A DNA stretch of 64,000 bases, taken from Poriferisodalis sp965204195. GTDB taxonomy: Bacteria > Actinomycetota > Acidimicrobiia > Acidimicrobiales > Poriferisodalaceae. The translations under genes and the position numbers were made by a program. Location of the stretch: assembly GCF_965204195.1 (NCBI RefSeq), contig NZ_OZ241975.1, forward strand, positions 3,472,001 to 3,536,000. The letters are read 5' to 3'. This document shows positions 16,988-25,451 of the stretch, in pieces; within the stretch, counting starts at the first letter, position 1; each line of letters starts with the position of its first letter. The notes under the pieces were generated by a model. The model saw nothing but the letters and a program-made list of their open reading frames with translations. It was not told where the DNA came from and made no database searches.

Positions 16988-17341
16988 TCAGAACTCCAGG
17001 CCGCCCGCACGGGCAGCATCTGCAAGGGCCGCGATGCGGCCGTGGTAGCGGTTCCCGCCCCGGTCGAAGGTGACCGTGGTGGCGCCAGCCGCCCGAGCCC
17101 GCTCGGCGATGAGCCGACCGATCTCGCCAGCGGCTGTGATGTTGCCGCCACCGGTCACGCCGGCCTCGCGCGACGACGCAGCAGCCACTGTGCGGCCGGT
17201 TTCGTCGTCGATGAGCTGGGCGCTGATATGCCGGTTGGATCGGTGCACCGCCAGGCGCGGGCGCGCTGCGGTGCCGGTGATCTTCTTGCGGACGCGACGG
17301 CGGCGCCGATCACGCCGGGCCGCCCTCGTGGGAGCACTCAC
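16988..17341 (-). CDS. rplR: 50S ribosomal protein L18
   Basis: 117 aa 5S rRNA-binding protein. GTG start overlapping the rplF stop (GTGA). Recognised by RRVRKKITGTAARPRLAVHR, SNRHISAQLIDD and the end FDRGGNRYHGRIAALADAAR. It sits 10 bp upstream of rpsE in the canonical spc order. Confidence 0.97.
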   Translation of the reverse strand: MSAPTRAARRDRRRRRVRKKITGTAARPRLAVHRSNRHISAQLIDDETGRTVAAASSREAGVTGGGNITAAGEIGRLIAERARAAGATTVTFDRGGNRYHGRIAALADAARAGGLEF

Positions 17342-17919
17342 TTCGCCGCCTTTCCGGCTTTGCGCAGCACGCGCTCGTCGACGTAGCGGATGCCCTTGCC
17401 CTTGTAGGGCTCGGGCTTGCGCAGCGCACGGATGTTGGCCGCGACCTGCCCGACGAGCTGCTTGTCGATGCCCTTCACGATGATGGACGTCTGGCTCGGC
17501 ACCTCGAAGCTGATGCCGTCGGGTGCCGTCACCGGCACGGTGTGACTGAATCCCAGCGACAGCTCAAGCGCCGATGATCCGCGGGCTGCTGCGCGATATC
17601 CCACGCCGACAATCTGCAGTTCCTTGGAGAAGCCCTGCGACACGCCCTGCACCATGTTGGCGACCAGCGCCCGGCTCAGGCCGTGCAGCGACCGCTGCGA
17701 GCGGCTGTCATCGGCGCGCTCCACGACGACCTGGCTGCCGCCTTCCCCGTCGTCGACGCGCGCACGGATGCCCGCGGCCAGCTCGCGCTGGAGCTCGCCT
17801 CCAGGACCGCTGACGGTCACCACATCGCCAGCCACGGAACCGGCGACATCGGGGGCTGGTTCGGCCGTCACCGTCACCCCGTCGGGAATCGAGATGGGCG
17901 TTTTGCCCACGCGTGACAT
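17338..17919 (-). CDS. rplF: 50S ribosomal protein L6
   Basis: 193 aa, slightly longer than the usual 178 because of an insertion around residues 50-66 (DDGEGGSQVVVERADD). Begins MSRVGKTPISIPDGV; the signature KPEPYKGKGIRYVDERVLRK is near the C-terminus. Binds 23S rRNA near the sarcin-ricin loop and the factor-binding site. Located 9 bp downstream of the rpsH stop. Confidence 0.97.
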   Translation of the reverse strand: MSRVGKTPISIPDGVTVTAEPAPDVAGSVAGDVVTVSGPGGELQRELAAGIRARVDDGEGGSQVVVERADDSRSQRSLHGLSRALVANMVQGVSQGFSKELQIVGVGYRAAARGSSALELSLGFSHTVPVTAPDGISFEVPSQTSIIVKGIDKQLVGQVAANIRALRKPEPYKGKGIRYVDERVLRKAGKAAK

Positions 17920-17928
17920 CGCCGCCTC

Positions 17929-18333
17929 CTACCAGACGTAACAGAGGATCTCGCCGCCCATGCGGTTACGGCGAGCTTCGCGGTCGGTCATCAGGCCCCG
18001 GCTCGTCGACAGCACGGCAATGCCGAGGCCGCCGAGCACGCGGGGAACTTTGTCGGACTTGGTGTACACCCGCAGCCCGGGCTTGGAGATGCGCTGCAGC
18101 CCCGAGATGGTGCGGTCGCGGTCACCGGTGTACTTCAGGTTGATGGTGAGCGTCGGGGCGGGGCCGTCGGTGCCGTCGCTCACCTGGTAGTCGCTCACGT
18201 AGCCCTCGCGCTTGAGGATCGCCGCCAGGCGCTCCTTCTGCTTGGAGGACGGCATGGCCACCTCGTCTTTGAACACCATGTTGGCGTTGCGAATGCGGGT
18301 GAGCATGTCCGCAATGGGGTCGGTCATCGACAT
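17929..18333 (-). CDS. rpsH: 30S ribosomal protein S8
   Basis: 134 aa primary 16S rRNA-binding protein. MSMTDPIADMLTRIRNANMV at the start and GLGIAVLSTSRGLMTDREAR with the end GGEILCYVW are diagnostic. In E. coli S8 represses the spc operon by binding the rplE region; whether that holds here is not visible from sequence. Confidence 0.97.
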   Translation of the reverse strand: MSMTDPIADMLTRIRNANMVFKDEVAMPSSKQKERLAAILKREGYVSDYQVSDGTDGPAPTLTINLKYTGDRDRTISGLQRISKPGLRVYTKSDKVPRVLGGLGIAVLSTSRGLMTDREARRNRMGGEILCYVW

Positions 18334-18346
18334 GTGCGCACCTCCC

Positions 18347-18532
18347 TCACCAACTGGCCTTCGTCACGCCGGGCACCTCGCCGGCATGGACCATCTCTCG
18401 CAGGCACACTCGGCACAGCCCGAACTTGCGGTATACCGACCGCGGTCGGCCGCACACGCGGCAGCGCGTGTAGGCGCGCACCTTGAACTTGGGGGTGCGC
18501 TGCTGCTTGTTGACGAGTGCCTTCTTGGCCAT
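18347..18532 (-). CDS. rpsZ: 30S ribosomal protein S14, zinc type
   Basis: 61 aa, the short zinc-binding S14 (rpsN type Z). Four ligands are present, Cys24, Cys27, Cys40 and Cys43, in RCRVCGRPRSVYRKFGLCRV. This form is usual in the spc operon of Actinomycetota. It lies 13 bp upstream of rpsH and 45 bp downstream of rplE. Confidence 0.96.
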   Translation of the reverse strand: MAKKALVNKQQRTPKFKVRAYTRCRVCGRPRSVYRKFGLCRVCLREMVHAGEVPGVTKASW

Positions 18533-18577
18533 CGGTACTGCCTTTGTTGAATCGGGGCCTGGTGAGTTAGCCGGGTG

Positions 18578-19204
18578 CTAGGTCGTTGGGTGTTGGCGGA
18601 ATGGAAAGCCGAGCGCAACCAGCAGGGCACGCCCGCCCTCGTCGTCGACGGCTGACGTCACGAGCGTGATGTCCATGCCGCGGATCTGGTTGACGCTGTC
18701 GTAGTCGATCTCGGGAAAGACCAACTGTTCGGTGAGGCCGAACGTGTAGTTGCCGTGGCCGTCGAAGCTGCGCGGCGACAGACCCCGAAAGTCGCGGATA
18801 CGAGGGATGGCCAACGACACGAGACGGTCGTAGAACTCCCACATCCGGTCACGGCGCATGGTGACGCGGGCGCCGATCGCGTTGCCCTCGCGCAGCTTGA
18901 ACCCTGCGATGGACTGCTTCGCCCGGGTGATCGCCGGCCGCTGACCGCAGATGCGGCTGAGGTCGTCGATGGCGCCCTCGAGCAGGCCCCGGTTCGTCAG
19001 CGCAGCGCCGACGCCCATGTTCACGCTGATCTTCGTCAGCGTGGGCACCTGCATCACGTTCGCGAGCCCGAGCTCGTCGAGCAGTTGCGCGCGGACGGTG
19101 TCGCGGTAGAGCACCTTCATACGAGGTTCGGGCATCCGGGGCTCGGGCCGCTCGTTGCCGCCGGTGTCGGACGGAGCGGCGGAGGGGGCCTCGGTCACGC
19201 TCAT
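18578..19204 (-). CDS. rplE: 50S ribosomal protein L5
   Basis: 208 aa from the ATG at 19204, overlapping the rplX stop as ATGA; the frame upstream belongs to rplX. L5 binds 5S rRNA and contacts the small-subunit head. The core starts around residue 28 (MKVLYRDTVRAQLLDELGL); TLTKISVNMGVGAALTNRGL and RIRDFRGLSPRSFDGHGNYT are conserved. The first 27 residues are an unconserved Pro/Glu-rich leader containing the imperfect repeat RPEPRMPEPRM. Confidence 0.96.
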   Translation of the reverse strand: MSVTEAPSAAPSDTGGNERPEPRMPEPRMKVLYRDTVRAQLLDELGLANVMQVPTLTKISVNMGVGAALTNRGLLEGAIDDLSRICGQRPAITRAKQSIAGFKLREGNAIGARVTMRRDRMWEFYDRLVSLAIPRIRDFRGLSPRSFDGHGNYTFGLTEQLVFPEIDYDSVNQIRGMDITLVTSAVDDEGGRALLVALGFPFRQHPTT

Positions 19205-19539
19205 GGCAGTTCCTCCCCCGAGACTCGGTGGTAACGCACCTTGCGGCCGCCCTCGAAGCGGAAACCGACCCGACCGGGCTGGCCCGTTCGCGGGCACACC
19301 ACCGCCACGTTCGACACGTCGATCGGCAGCAGGTAGTCGATGATCTGGCCCTCCTGGTTCTGCTGGGAGGGCTTCTGGTGCTTGTGCCCCACGTTCACGC
19401 CTTCCACCGTGAGGCGGCGGCGCGCCAGATCCACCGACACGACCTCGCCTTCCTTGCCCTTGTCAGGGCCGGAGACAACGCGCACGGTGTCGCCCTTGCG
19501 GACTCGCAGCCGCGGCAGCTGGTTCTTCTGGCGTGCCAT
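19201..19539 (-). CDS. rplX: 50S ribosomal protein L24
   Basis: 112 aa assembly-initiator protein of the large subunit. Start ATG at 19539 (MARQKNQLPRLRVRKGDTVR), with the KOW motif VVSGPDKGKEGEVVSVDLAR and VEGVNVGHKHQKPSQQNQEG. It starts 13 bp after the rplN stop and its own stop overlaps rplE. Confidence 0.97.
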   Translation of the reverse strand: MARQKNQLPRLRVRKGDTVRVVSGPDKGKEGEVVSVDLARRRLTVEGVNVGHKHQKPSQQNQEGQIIDYLLPIDVSNVAVVCPRTGQPGRVGFRFEGGRKVRYHRVSGEELP

Positions 19540-19552
19540 CACGTCACCCCCA

Positions 19553-19921
19553 TCACAGAACTTCCGGGGCGAGCGACACGATGCGCATGAAGCGCTTGTC
19601 GCGCAGCTCGCGGCCGACGGGGCCGAAGATGCGGGTGCCACGCGGCTGGCGGTTGTCGTCGACGAGCACGGCGGCGTTCTCGTCGAAGCGGATGTAGCTG
19701 CCGTCGGGGCGCCTGCGCTGCTTGCGCGTGCGCACCACGACGCAGCGCACCACGTCGCCCTTGCGCACCGCTGCGCCCGGGATGGCGTCCTTCACAGTGG
19801 CAACGAAAACGTCGCCGATCGAGGCGTAGCGCCGACCCGTGCCGCCGAGCACGCGGATGCACAGCACCTCGCGGGCGCCGGAGTTGTCGGCGACTTTGAG
19901 TCGGGACTCTTGCTGGATCAT
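19553..19921 (-). CDS. rplN: 50S ribosomal protein L14
   Basis: 122 aa, exact family length. MIQQESRLKVADNSGAREVL at the start and GTRIFGPVGRELRDKRFMRI near the end are diagnostic. It forms part of the intersubunit surface. The open frame continues upstream into rpsQ without L14 similarity; the ATG at 19921 is 4 bp after the rpsQ stop. Confidence 0.97.
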   Translation of the reverse strand: MIQQESRLKVADNSGAREVLCIRVLGGTGRRYASIGDVFVATVKDAIPGAAVRKGDVVRCVVVRTRKQRRRPDGSYIRFDENAAVLVDDNRQPRGTRIFGPVGRELRDKRFMRIVSLAPEVL

Positions 19922-19925
19922 GACC

Positions 19926-20204
19926 TCACCGCGCCCGTTCGATGATCTCCACCAAGCGCCAGCGCTTGGTCTTCGAGATCGGCCGGGTTTCCATGACGCG
20001 CACCCGGTCGCCCGGACGCGTGTCTCCAGCGGGGTCGTGGACGTACAGCTTCTTGGTGCGCTGAACGGTCTTGAAGTAGCGGGGGTGGCGCACACGCTCG
20101 GTCACCGAGACGACCGCCGTGCGGTCCATCTTGGTGGAGGTGACGATGCCCTCGCGCACCTTGCGCCGGTTGCGCTCGACGGTCTCGGCAGTCTCGGTGC
20201 TCAT
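19926..20204 (-). CDS. rpsQ: 30S ribosomal protein S17
   Basis: 92 aa early 16S-binding protein. RNRRKVREGIVTSTKMDRTA, the VTERVRHPRYFKTVQRTKKL segment and ETRPISKTKRWRLVEIIERA are conserved. Its start overlaps the rpmC stop as ATGA. Confidence 0.97.
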   Translation of the reverse strand: MSTETAETVERNRRKVREGIVTSTKMDRTAVVSVTERVRHPRYFKTVQRTKKLYVHDPAGDTRPGDRVRVMETRPISKTKRWRLVEIIERAR

Positions 20205-20590
20205 GACGGATCTCCTGTGGAATCTGCGCTGTCCGCGGCCGAGCCCTGCGAGGCGCCGGCCAGACCAGCGGCCGAGCCCTGCGAGGCGCCAGCCAGACCA
20301 GCAGCCGAGCCCTGCACTGGGTCATTCGACGGGCCAGCCAGACCAGCAGCCGAGCCCTGCACCGGGCCAGCCGATGGGTCCAGCAGCACATCGGCCGCTG
20401 CGATCTCACGCTCGCGCAGCACGGTGTGAATGCGGGCGATGTCGCGCTTGGTGGCAGCCACCTGCGCGGAGTTGTCGAGCTGCCCCGTTGCGAATGCGAA
20501 TCGCAGGTTGAACAGCTCCTTCTTCGCGCTGTCCAGCTCGTCAAGCAGCTGATCATCCGACAGGGTCCGGAGCGTCACGGCCTTTGCCAT
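20201..20590 (-). CDS. rpmC: 50S ribosomal protein L29 with repeat-built C-terminal tail
   Basis: 129 aa, twice the normal length of about 65. Residues 1-67 are ordinary L29 (LRTLSDDQLLDELDSAKKEL, FNLRFAFATGQLDN, VAATKRDIARIHTVLREREI). From about residue 68 the protein continues with four near-copies of an 11-15 residue unit built on QGSAAGLAG, ending DSADSTGDPS. L29 sits beside the exit tunnel and forms part of the docking site for trigger factor and SRP, so a long flexible tail would project near nascent chains. The rplP stop is upstream and the start overlaps the neighbouring gene as ATGA. Confidence 0.95.
   Translation of the reverse strand: MAKAVTLRTLSDDQLLDELDSAKKELFNLRFAFATGQLDNSAQVAATKRDIARIHTVLREREIAAADVLLDPSAGPVQGSAAGLAGPSNDPVQGSAAGLAGASQGSAAGLAGASQGSAADSADSTGDPS
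20238..20372. repeat. In-frame tandem repeats encoding the L29 tail
   Basis: Four units beginning gccgagccctgc on the plus strand start at 20238, 20271, 20304 and 20349. The first two are 33 bp and nearly identical, the third is 45 bp with a 12-bp insertion, and the fourth is a 24-bp partial. All unit lengths are multiples of three, so the rpmC frame is kept. This is a coding minisatellite likely grown by slippage or unequal recombination. It is not a CRISPR: units are adjacent with no spacers. Confidence 0.9.
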
Positions 20591-21005
20591 CAGATGGCCT
20601 CCTCTCGGGAGATCACCCGTGCCCGGATGGGCAGCTTCTGGATGGCGCGCTCCATGGCGCCACGGGCCAGCTCGGCGTTCACGCCGCCCAGTTCGAACAT
20701 CACACGGCCGGGCTTCACCACGGCCACCCACTTCTCCGGATTTCCCTTGCCCGAGCCCATGCGGGTCTCCGCAGGCTTGGCGGTTACCGGCTTGTCGGGG
20801 AAGATGTTGATCCAGACCTTGCCGCCGCGCTTGACGTGTCGGGTCATGGCGATACGGGCCGCCTCGATCTGGCGGGCCGTGATCCAGCCAGGCTCCAGCG
20901 CCTGGATGCCGTAGTCGCCGAAGTGCACGGCCGTGCCGCCCTTGGTGCGGCCCTTCATGCGACCGCGATGCGCCTTGCGGTGCTTCACCTTGCGAGGCAT
21001 CAGCA

Positions 21006-21006
<1 letters not shown>
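20590..21006 (-). CDS. rplP: 50S ribosomal protein L16
   Basis: 138 aa. MPRKVKHRKAHRGRMKGRTK, FGDYGIQALEPGWITARQIE and GKGNPEKWVAVVKPGRVMFE are diagnostic. L16 organises the A-site region and peptidyl-transferase centre. I took the ATG at 21006, which overlaps the rpsC stop (ATGA); a second ATG two codons on would give the common MPRK start. Its own stop overlaps rpmC. Confidence 0.97.
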
Positions 21007-21893
<887 letters not shown>

Positions 21894-21895
21894 GA

Positions 21896-22594
21896 TCAGT
21901 TCCGTTCTTCTGGGTCGGCAGCTTCAGGGTCGGCAGCATCGTCCCCGCTGGCTTCGCCGTTCTCATCGGCTGCTTCGATCTCGTCCGTCGCAGCAGCCGT
22001 AATCTCTCCGGTCTCGTCGGCTGGTTCGGTTGCTTCCTCTGCGCCGGCGGCCGCGGCATCGTCTGTCGCGGTCTCGTCAACTACTGCGTCGATGTCATCG
22101 GGCGCAGCCTCTTCGGCCTCGTCGGTGTCGGGAGTTGCGCGGCTGGCGGCCACGCGGGCCGCACGCGCAGCCGCGGCGGTCTGAGAGCCCGAGGCGGCCA
22201 ATCGGGCCTCGCGCATCTCGAGCTCCTCGGGGCTGAGCTGCGCCACGATCACCGTGATGTGGCTGGTCTGCTTCAAGATGCGCGTGGCGCGGCCCCGTGC
22301 CCTCGGGCGCCAGCGCTTCAGCACCGGACCCTCGTCGGCCCAGCACTCGGCCACATACAGCTCGTCGGCGTCGAGCTGCTCGTTGTTGGTGGCATTGGCC
22401 ACTGCACTCTCGAGCACCTTGGACACCACCTCGGCGGCGCCGCGCTCGCAGAAGCGCAGGCGGTCGCGGGCGAGCGCCAAGTCTTCGTCGCGGATGAGGT
22501 TGAGCACCACCCGCGCCTTCGACGCGGACAGGCGCGCGTACTTGTGCGTCGCCTTCGCGCCGGCGATGACGTCGAGGTCAATCAACCCGCTCAT
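21896..22594 (-). CDS. rplV: 50S ribosomal protein L22 with long acidic tail
   Basis: 232 aa against a usual 110-130. Residues 1-117 are normal L22: THKYARLSASKARVVLNLIR, ESAVANATNNEQLDADELYV, and the tunnel loop region KRWRPRARGRATRILKQTSH. The remaining 115 residues are Ala/Glu/Asp-rich (ATDDAAAAGAEEATEPADET and similar) and surely disordered. L22 lines the exit tunnel with its body on the surface, so the tail would lie near the tunnel mouth. Its start codon is in the left copy of the 65-bp duplication at 22586-22715. Confidence 0.95.
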   Translation of the reverse strand: MSGLIDLDVIAGAKATHKYARLSASKARVVLNLIRDEDLALARDRLRFCERGAAEVVSKVLESAVANATNNEQLDADELYVAECWADEGPVLKRWRPRARGRATRILKQTSHITVIVAQLSPEELEMREARLAASGSQTAAAARAARVAASRATPDTDEAEEAAPDDIDAVVDETATDDAAAAGAEEATEPADETGEITAAATDEIEAADENGEASGDDAADPEAADPEERN

Positions 22595-22715
22595 CGCCTG
22601 CTGCCTTGCTCTCGTCCGGCGCGGGGCTTGAACGTCTGCGTTGGCGTGCACCCGCTCATCGCCTGCCTCCACGTTCCTGGCCGGCGTGGAACTTGAACGT
22701 CCGCGTCGGGGCGAA
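22586..22715. repeat. 65-bp tandem duplication at the rpsS/rplV junction
   Basis: Two copies of a 65-bp segment lie head to tail at 22586-22650 and 22651-22715, about 75% identical; both start cccgctcatcgcctg and share ccggcg and cttgaacgt. In each, the tetramer tcat reads ATGA on the minus strand. The right copy still supplies the rpsS stop (22656-22658) and the left copy the rplV start (22592-22594). The duplication has therefore split an ancestral ATGA stop/start overlap, leaving a decayed second copy of the rpsS C-terminal coding sequence between the genes. Confidence 0.9.
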
Positions 22716-22934
22716 CTCGCCGAGCTTGTGGCCCACCATCGACTCGGTCACGTACACCGGCAGGTGCTTGCGCCCGTCGTGAACCGCGATGGTGTGACCG
22801 ATCATCTCGGGGATGATCGTGGAGCGGCGGCTCCACGTCTTGATGACCTTGCGCTCACCGCTCTCGTTGAGTTCGTCCACCTTCGAGAGCAGGTGGTCGT
22901 CGACGAACGGGCCCTTCTTGAGACTGCGCGGCAT
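22656..22934 (-). CDS. rpsS: 30S ribosomal protein S19
   Basis: 92 aa starting MPRSLKKGPFVDDHLLSKVD; TWSRRSTIIPEMIGHTIAVH and VTESMVGHKLGEFAPTRTFK are conserved. It is a small-subunit head protein near the A and P sites. The start ATG at 22934 follows rplB by 4 bp. The C-terminal 20 codons are duplicated downstream in degenerate form. Confidence 0.97.
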   Translation of the reverse strand: MPRSLKKGPFVDDHLLSKVDELNESGERKVIKTWSRRSTIIPEMIGHTIAVHDGRKHLPVYVTESMVGHKLGEFAPTRTFKFHAGQERGGRR

Positions 22935-22938
22935 CGCT

Positions 22939-23775
22939 CTACCTCCGGGACCCGCGCGTCCGGCGGCGGCGGACGATGAGGTCGTTGGACTTGCGGTTCT
23001 TGGAGCGGGTGCGGCCTTCAGGCTTGCCCCACGGCGACACCGGATGACGCCCGCCCGACGACTTGCCCTCACCGCCGCCGAGGGGATGGTCGACCGGGTT
23101 CATGGCCACGCCACGGGTCTGGGGCCGGACGCCCCTGTAGCGGTTCCGGCCGGCCTTGCCGATCTTGATGAGGTCGGCCTCGGCGTTGCCCACCGAGCCG
23201 ATGGTGGCGCGGCAGTCGATCGGCACCCGGCGCATCTCGGTGGACGGCAGGCGCAAGGTGGCGTACGCACCCTCCTTGGCCACGAGCTGCACGCTGGCGC
23301 CGGCCGAACGGGCCATGCGGCCGCCGGCGCCCGGCTTGAGCTCCACGTTGTGCACGGTGGTGCCGACCGGCACGTACCGCAGCGGCATGGCGTTGCCGAC
23401 ACGCACCTCCGCCTGGGCACCGTTGGCGAGCTTGTCGCCCACCTCCAGCCCCGCCGGCGCCAGGATGTAGCGCTTCTCGCCGTCGTGATAGTGCAGCAAC
23501 GCGATGCGCGCGTTGCGATTGGGGTCGTACTCGATGGTGGCGACCGTGGCGGGCACACCGTCCTTGTTGCGCCGGAAGTCGATCACCCGGTAGCGCTGCT
23601 TGTGACCGCCGCCACGGTGGCGGGAGGTCTTGCGGCCGTGGTTGTTGCGGCCGCCGGTGGAGTGCTGCTTGGCGATGAGCGAGCGCTCGGGCTTGGTCGC
23701 GGTGATGTCGGCGAAATCCGAGACCGTCTGAAACCTTCGGCCGGGACTGGTCGGCTTGCGTACTCGAATGCCCAT
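22939..23775 (-). CDS. rplB: 50S ribosomal protein L2
   Basis: 278 aa, typical length. Required for subunit joining and close to the peptidyl-transferase centre. NNHGRKTSRHRGGGHKQRYR, KPGAGGRMARSAGASVQLVA and RGVAMNPVDHPLGGGEGKSS (with the conserved His of the catalytic-region loop) are present. Start MGIRVRKPTSPGRRFQ. It lies 10 bp after the rplW stop. Confidence 0.98.
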   Translation of the reverse strand: MGIRVRKPTSPGRRFQTVSDFADITATKPERSLIAKQHSTGGRNNHGRKTSRHRGGGHKQRYRVIDFRRNKDGVPATVATIEYDPNRNARIALLHYHDGEKRYILAPAGLEVGDKLANGAQAEVRVGNAMPLRYVPVGTTVHNVELKPGAGGRMARSAGASVQLVAKEGAYATLRLPSTEMRRVPIDCRATIGSVGNAEADLIKIGKAGRNRYRGVRPQTRGVAMNPVDHPLGGGEGKSSGGRHPVSPWGKPEGRTRSKNRKSNDLIVRRRRTRGSRR

Positions 23776-23785
23776 GACGCCCCGC

Positions 23786-24076
23786 CTAGGAATTGAAGAT
23801 CTGGATCGAGTCGCCCTCGACGAGGGTGACGATGGCCCGCTTGGTATCCGGCCGCTTGCCGACGGTGTTGTTGCGCCGGTTGCGCCGCTTCTTGCCCTTG
23901 CGATTCAGCGTGTTGACCTTGGCGACCTTGACGTCGAAGATCTCCTCGACCGCTTGGCGGATCTCCGGCTTGCTTGCAGACGGGTGGACGCGGAACACGT
24001 AGATGCCCTCTTCGAGGAAGTCATACGACTTCTCCGAGATGACGGGAGCGAGCAGCACATCGCGGGGATCCTTCAC
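23786..24076 (-). CDS. rplW: 50S ribosomal protein L23
   Basis: 96 aa, docking protein for SRP and trigger factor at the tunnel exit. GTG start overlapping the rplD stop as GTGA. DVLLAPVISEKSYDFLEEGI, VHPSASKPEIRQAVEEIFDV and the loop KVNTLNRKGKKRRNRR are as expected. Confidence 0.97.
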   Translation of the reverse strand: MKDPRDVLLAPVISEKSYDFLEEGIYVFRVHPSASKPEIRQAVEEIFDVKVAKVNTLNRKGKKRRNRRNNTVGKRPDTKRAIVTLVEGDSIQIFNS

Positions 24077-24765
24077 CGGTCATCCCCCTCGCTCGCTGCT
24101 CCGTTCGTGGCTGGCCCAGTGCTGGTGGGCCCAGTGCTCGTGGGCCCAGTACTGGTCGGCAGCGTGTCGCGAGTGAACACCAGCCAGTCCGAGCGCAGGA
24201 TGTCGTATGCGTTCAGCTCGGCCGCGCTGACCGAGTGCACCGACGGGAGGTTGCGGAAACTGCGATCAGCCGTCTGGTGTGCCGTGCTGTCGCCCAGAAC
24301 CAGCAGAACCTGTCCGGAGAGGGACAGGTTCTCGAGCACTGCGATGGCGTCCTTCGTGCGCGGCTGGGCAAAGTTCCATTCGTCGATGACCATGACGCGT
24401 TCGCTCCGAGCTCGGTCGCTGAGAGCGGAGCGCAGCGCCAGCCGCACGGTCTTGCGGTTCACCTTCTGGCGGTAGTCGCGCGGCTTGGGACCGTGCGCTA
24501 CGCCGCCGCCGACCCACTGCGGCGAACGGATCGAACCGTGGCGAGCCCGACCGGTGCCCTTCTGCCGCCACGGCTTGGCGCCGCCGCCGCGTACTTCGGC
24601 CCGGGTGAGGGTGCTGTGAGAGCCGCTCCGGCGGGCGGCGCGCTGGGCCGTGACGGCCTGGTGCAGCGCCGCCATGTTCGGCTCGATGCCGAAGATGGCC
24701 TCATCGAGTTCCACGGTGCCGGCGGTGCCGCCGTCGGGGGTGCGAACGTCAAGCGTGAGCGGCAT
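24073..24765 (-). CDS. rplD: 50S ribosomal protein L4 with short repeat tail
   Basis: 230 aa. The tunnel-lining loop (TRAEVRGGGAKPWRQKGTGR, ARHGSIRSPQWVGGGVAHGP) is intact, and the fold is complete to about residue 205. The last 25 residues contain TSTGP three times in tandem followed by ATNGAASEGDDR. In E. coli L4 also represses the S10 operon by leader attenuation; here the gene is separated from rpsJ by 26 kb, so any such control would have to act on an rplC leader. Confidence 0.96.
   Translation of the reverse strand: MPLTLDVRTPDGGTAGTVELDEAIFGIEPNMAALHQAVTAQRAARRSGSHSTLTRAEVRGGGAKPWRQKGTGRARHGSIRSPQWVGGGVAHGPKPRDYRQKVNRKTVRLALRSALSDRARSERVMVIDEWNFAQPRTKDAIAVLENLSLSGQVLLVLGDSTAHQTADRSFRNLPSVHSVSAAELNAYDILRSDWLVFTRDTLPTSTGPTSTGPTSTGPATNGAASEGDDR
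24112..24156. repeat. Three 15-bp units in the rplD tail
   Basis: Three consecutive 15-bp units of the form gggcccagtgctggt (plus strand), at 24112-24126, 24127-24141 and 24142-24156, differing by one or two bases. They encode TSTGP three times at the C-terminus of L4 and keep the frame. Like the L29 tail, this is an in-frame tandem expansion at a gene's 3' end. Confidence 0.9.
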
Positions 24766-24776
24766 CAGAATCGACC

Positions 24777-25451
24777 TCAGACCTCAGCCGATGCTGTGCT
24801 GTTTGACGCGCCTTGCGGCGCTTTGACTGCGTTGCGCACGACAACCGTGCCGCCCTTGGGTCCGGGGACGGAGCCCCGCACCAGCAACAGGCCGCGCTCG
24901 GCGTCGGCCTCGACGACGGCGAGGTTGAGCGTGGTGACCTTCTCGCCGCCCATGCGCCCGGCCATGCGAGTGCCTTTGAACACCCGTGAGGGCGTAGCGC
25001 AGGCGCCAATGGCGCCGGGGGCCCGGTGCACCCGGTGCGCGCCATGGCTGGCGCGCTGGCCCGAGAAGTTGTGTCGCTTCATGGTGCCGGCGAAACCCTT
25101 GCCCTTGGAGGTGGCTGTCACATCGACGAGCTCTCCGGGACTGAAAAGGTCGGCACCCAATTCGGTGCCGACCGGTACTTCGCTCACATCGTCGAGCCGC
25201 AGCTCTACGAGCTGTACGCCGGGGTCGATCCCGGCGCGCTCGTAGTGGCCATTGATGGGCTTGTTGACCTTGCGGGCCTCGCGGTGGCCGTAGGTGACCT
25301 GCACCGCGGTGTAGCCGTCTTGCTCGTTGGTGCGCACCTGAGTGACGCGGCAGTCATCGACGCGCAGCACAGTGACCGGGACGACGCGATTGTCGTCGTC
25401 CCAGAGCTGTGTCATGCCGACCTTGGTGGCGACGAGCGCCCTGTTGGCCAT
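24777..25451 (-). CDS. rplC: 50S ribosomal protein L3
   Basis: 224 aa. MANRALVATKVGMTQLWDDD, the signature GFAGTMKRHNFSGQRASHGA and GTRMAGRMGGEKVTTLNLAV are present. Early large-subunit assembly protein close to the peptidyl-transferase centre. In nearly all bacteria rpsJ directly precedes rplC in one transcript. Here the upstream neighbour is a spacer of about 300 bp and then an unrelated operon, so rplC must head its own transcript or be read through from the membrane-protein operon. Confidence 0.97.
   Translation of the reverse strand: MANRALVATKVGMTQLWDDDNRVVPVTVLRVDDCRVTQVRTNEQDGYTAVQVTYGHREARKVNKPINGHYERAGIDPGVQLVELRLDDVSEVPVGTELGADLFSPGELVDVTATSKGKGFAGTMKRHNFSGQRASHGAHRVHRAPGAIGACATPSRVFKGTRMAGRMGGEKVTTLNLAVVEADAERGLLLVRGSVPGPKGGTVVVRNAVKAPQGASNSTASAEV

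Noticed and set aside
20238..20372. CRISPR-like direct repeats
   Set aside because: Units are adjacent without spacers, are multiples of three and continue the rpmC reading frame, so they are a coding tail.
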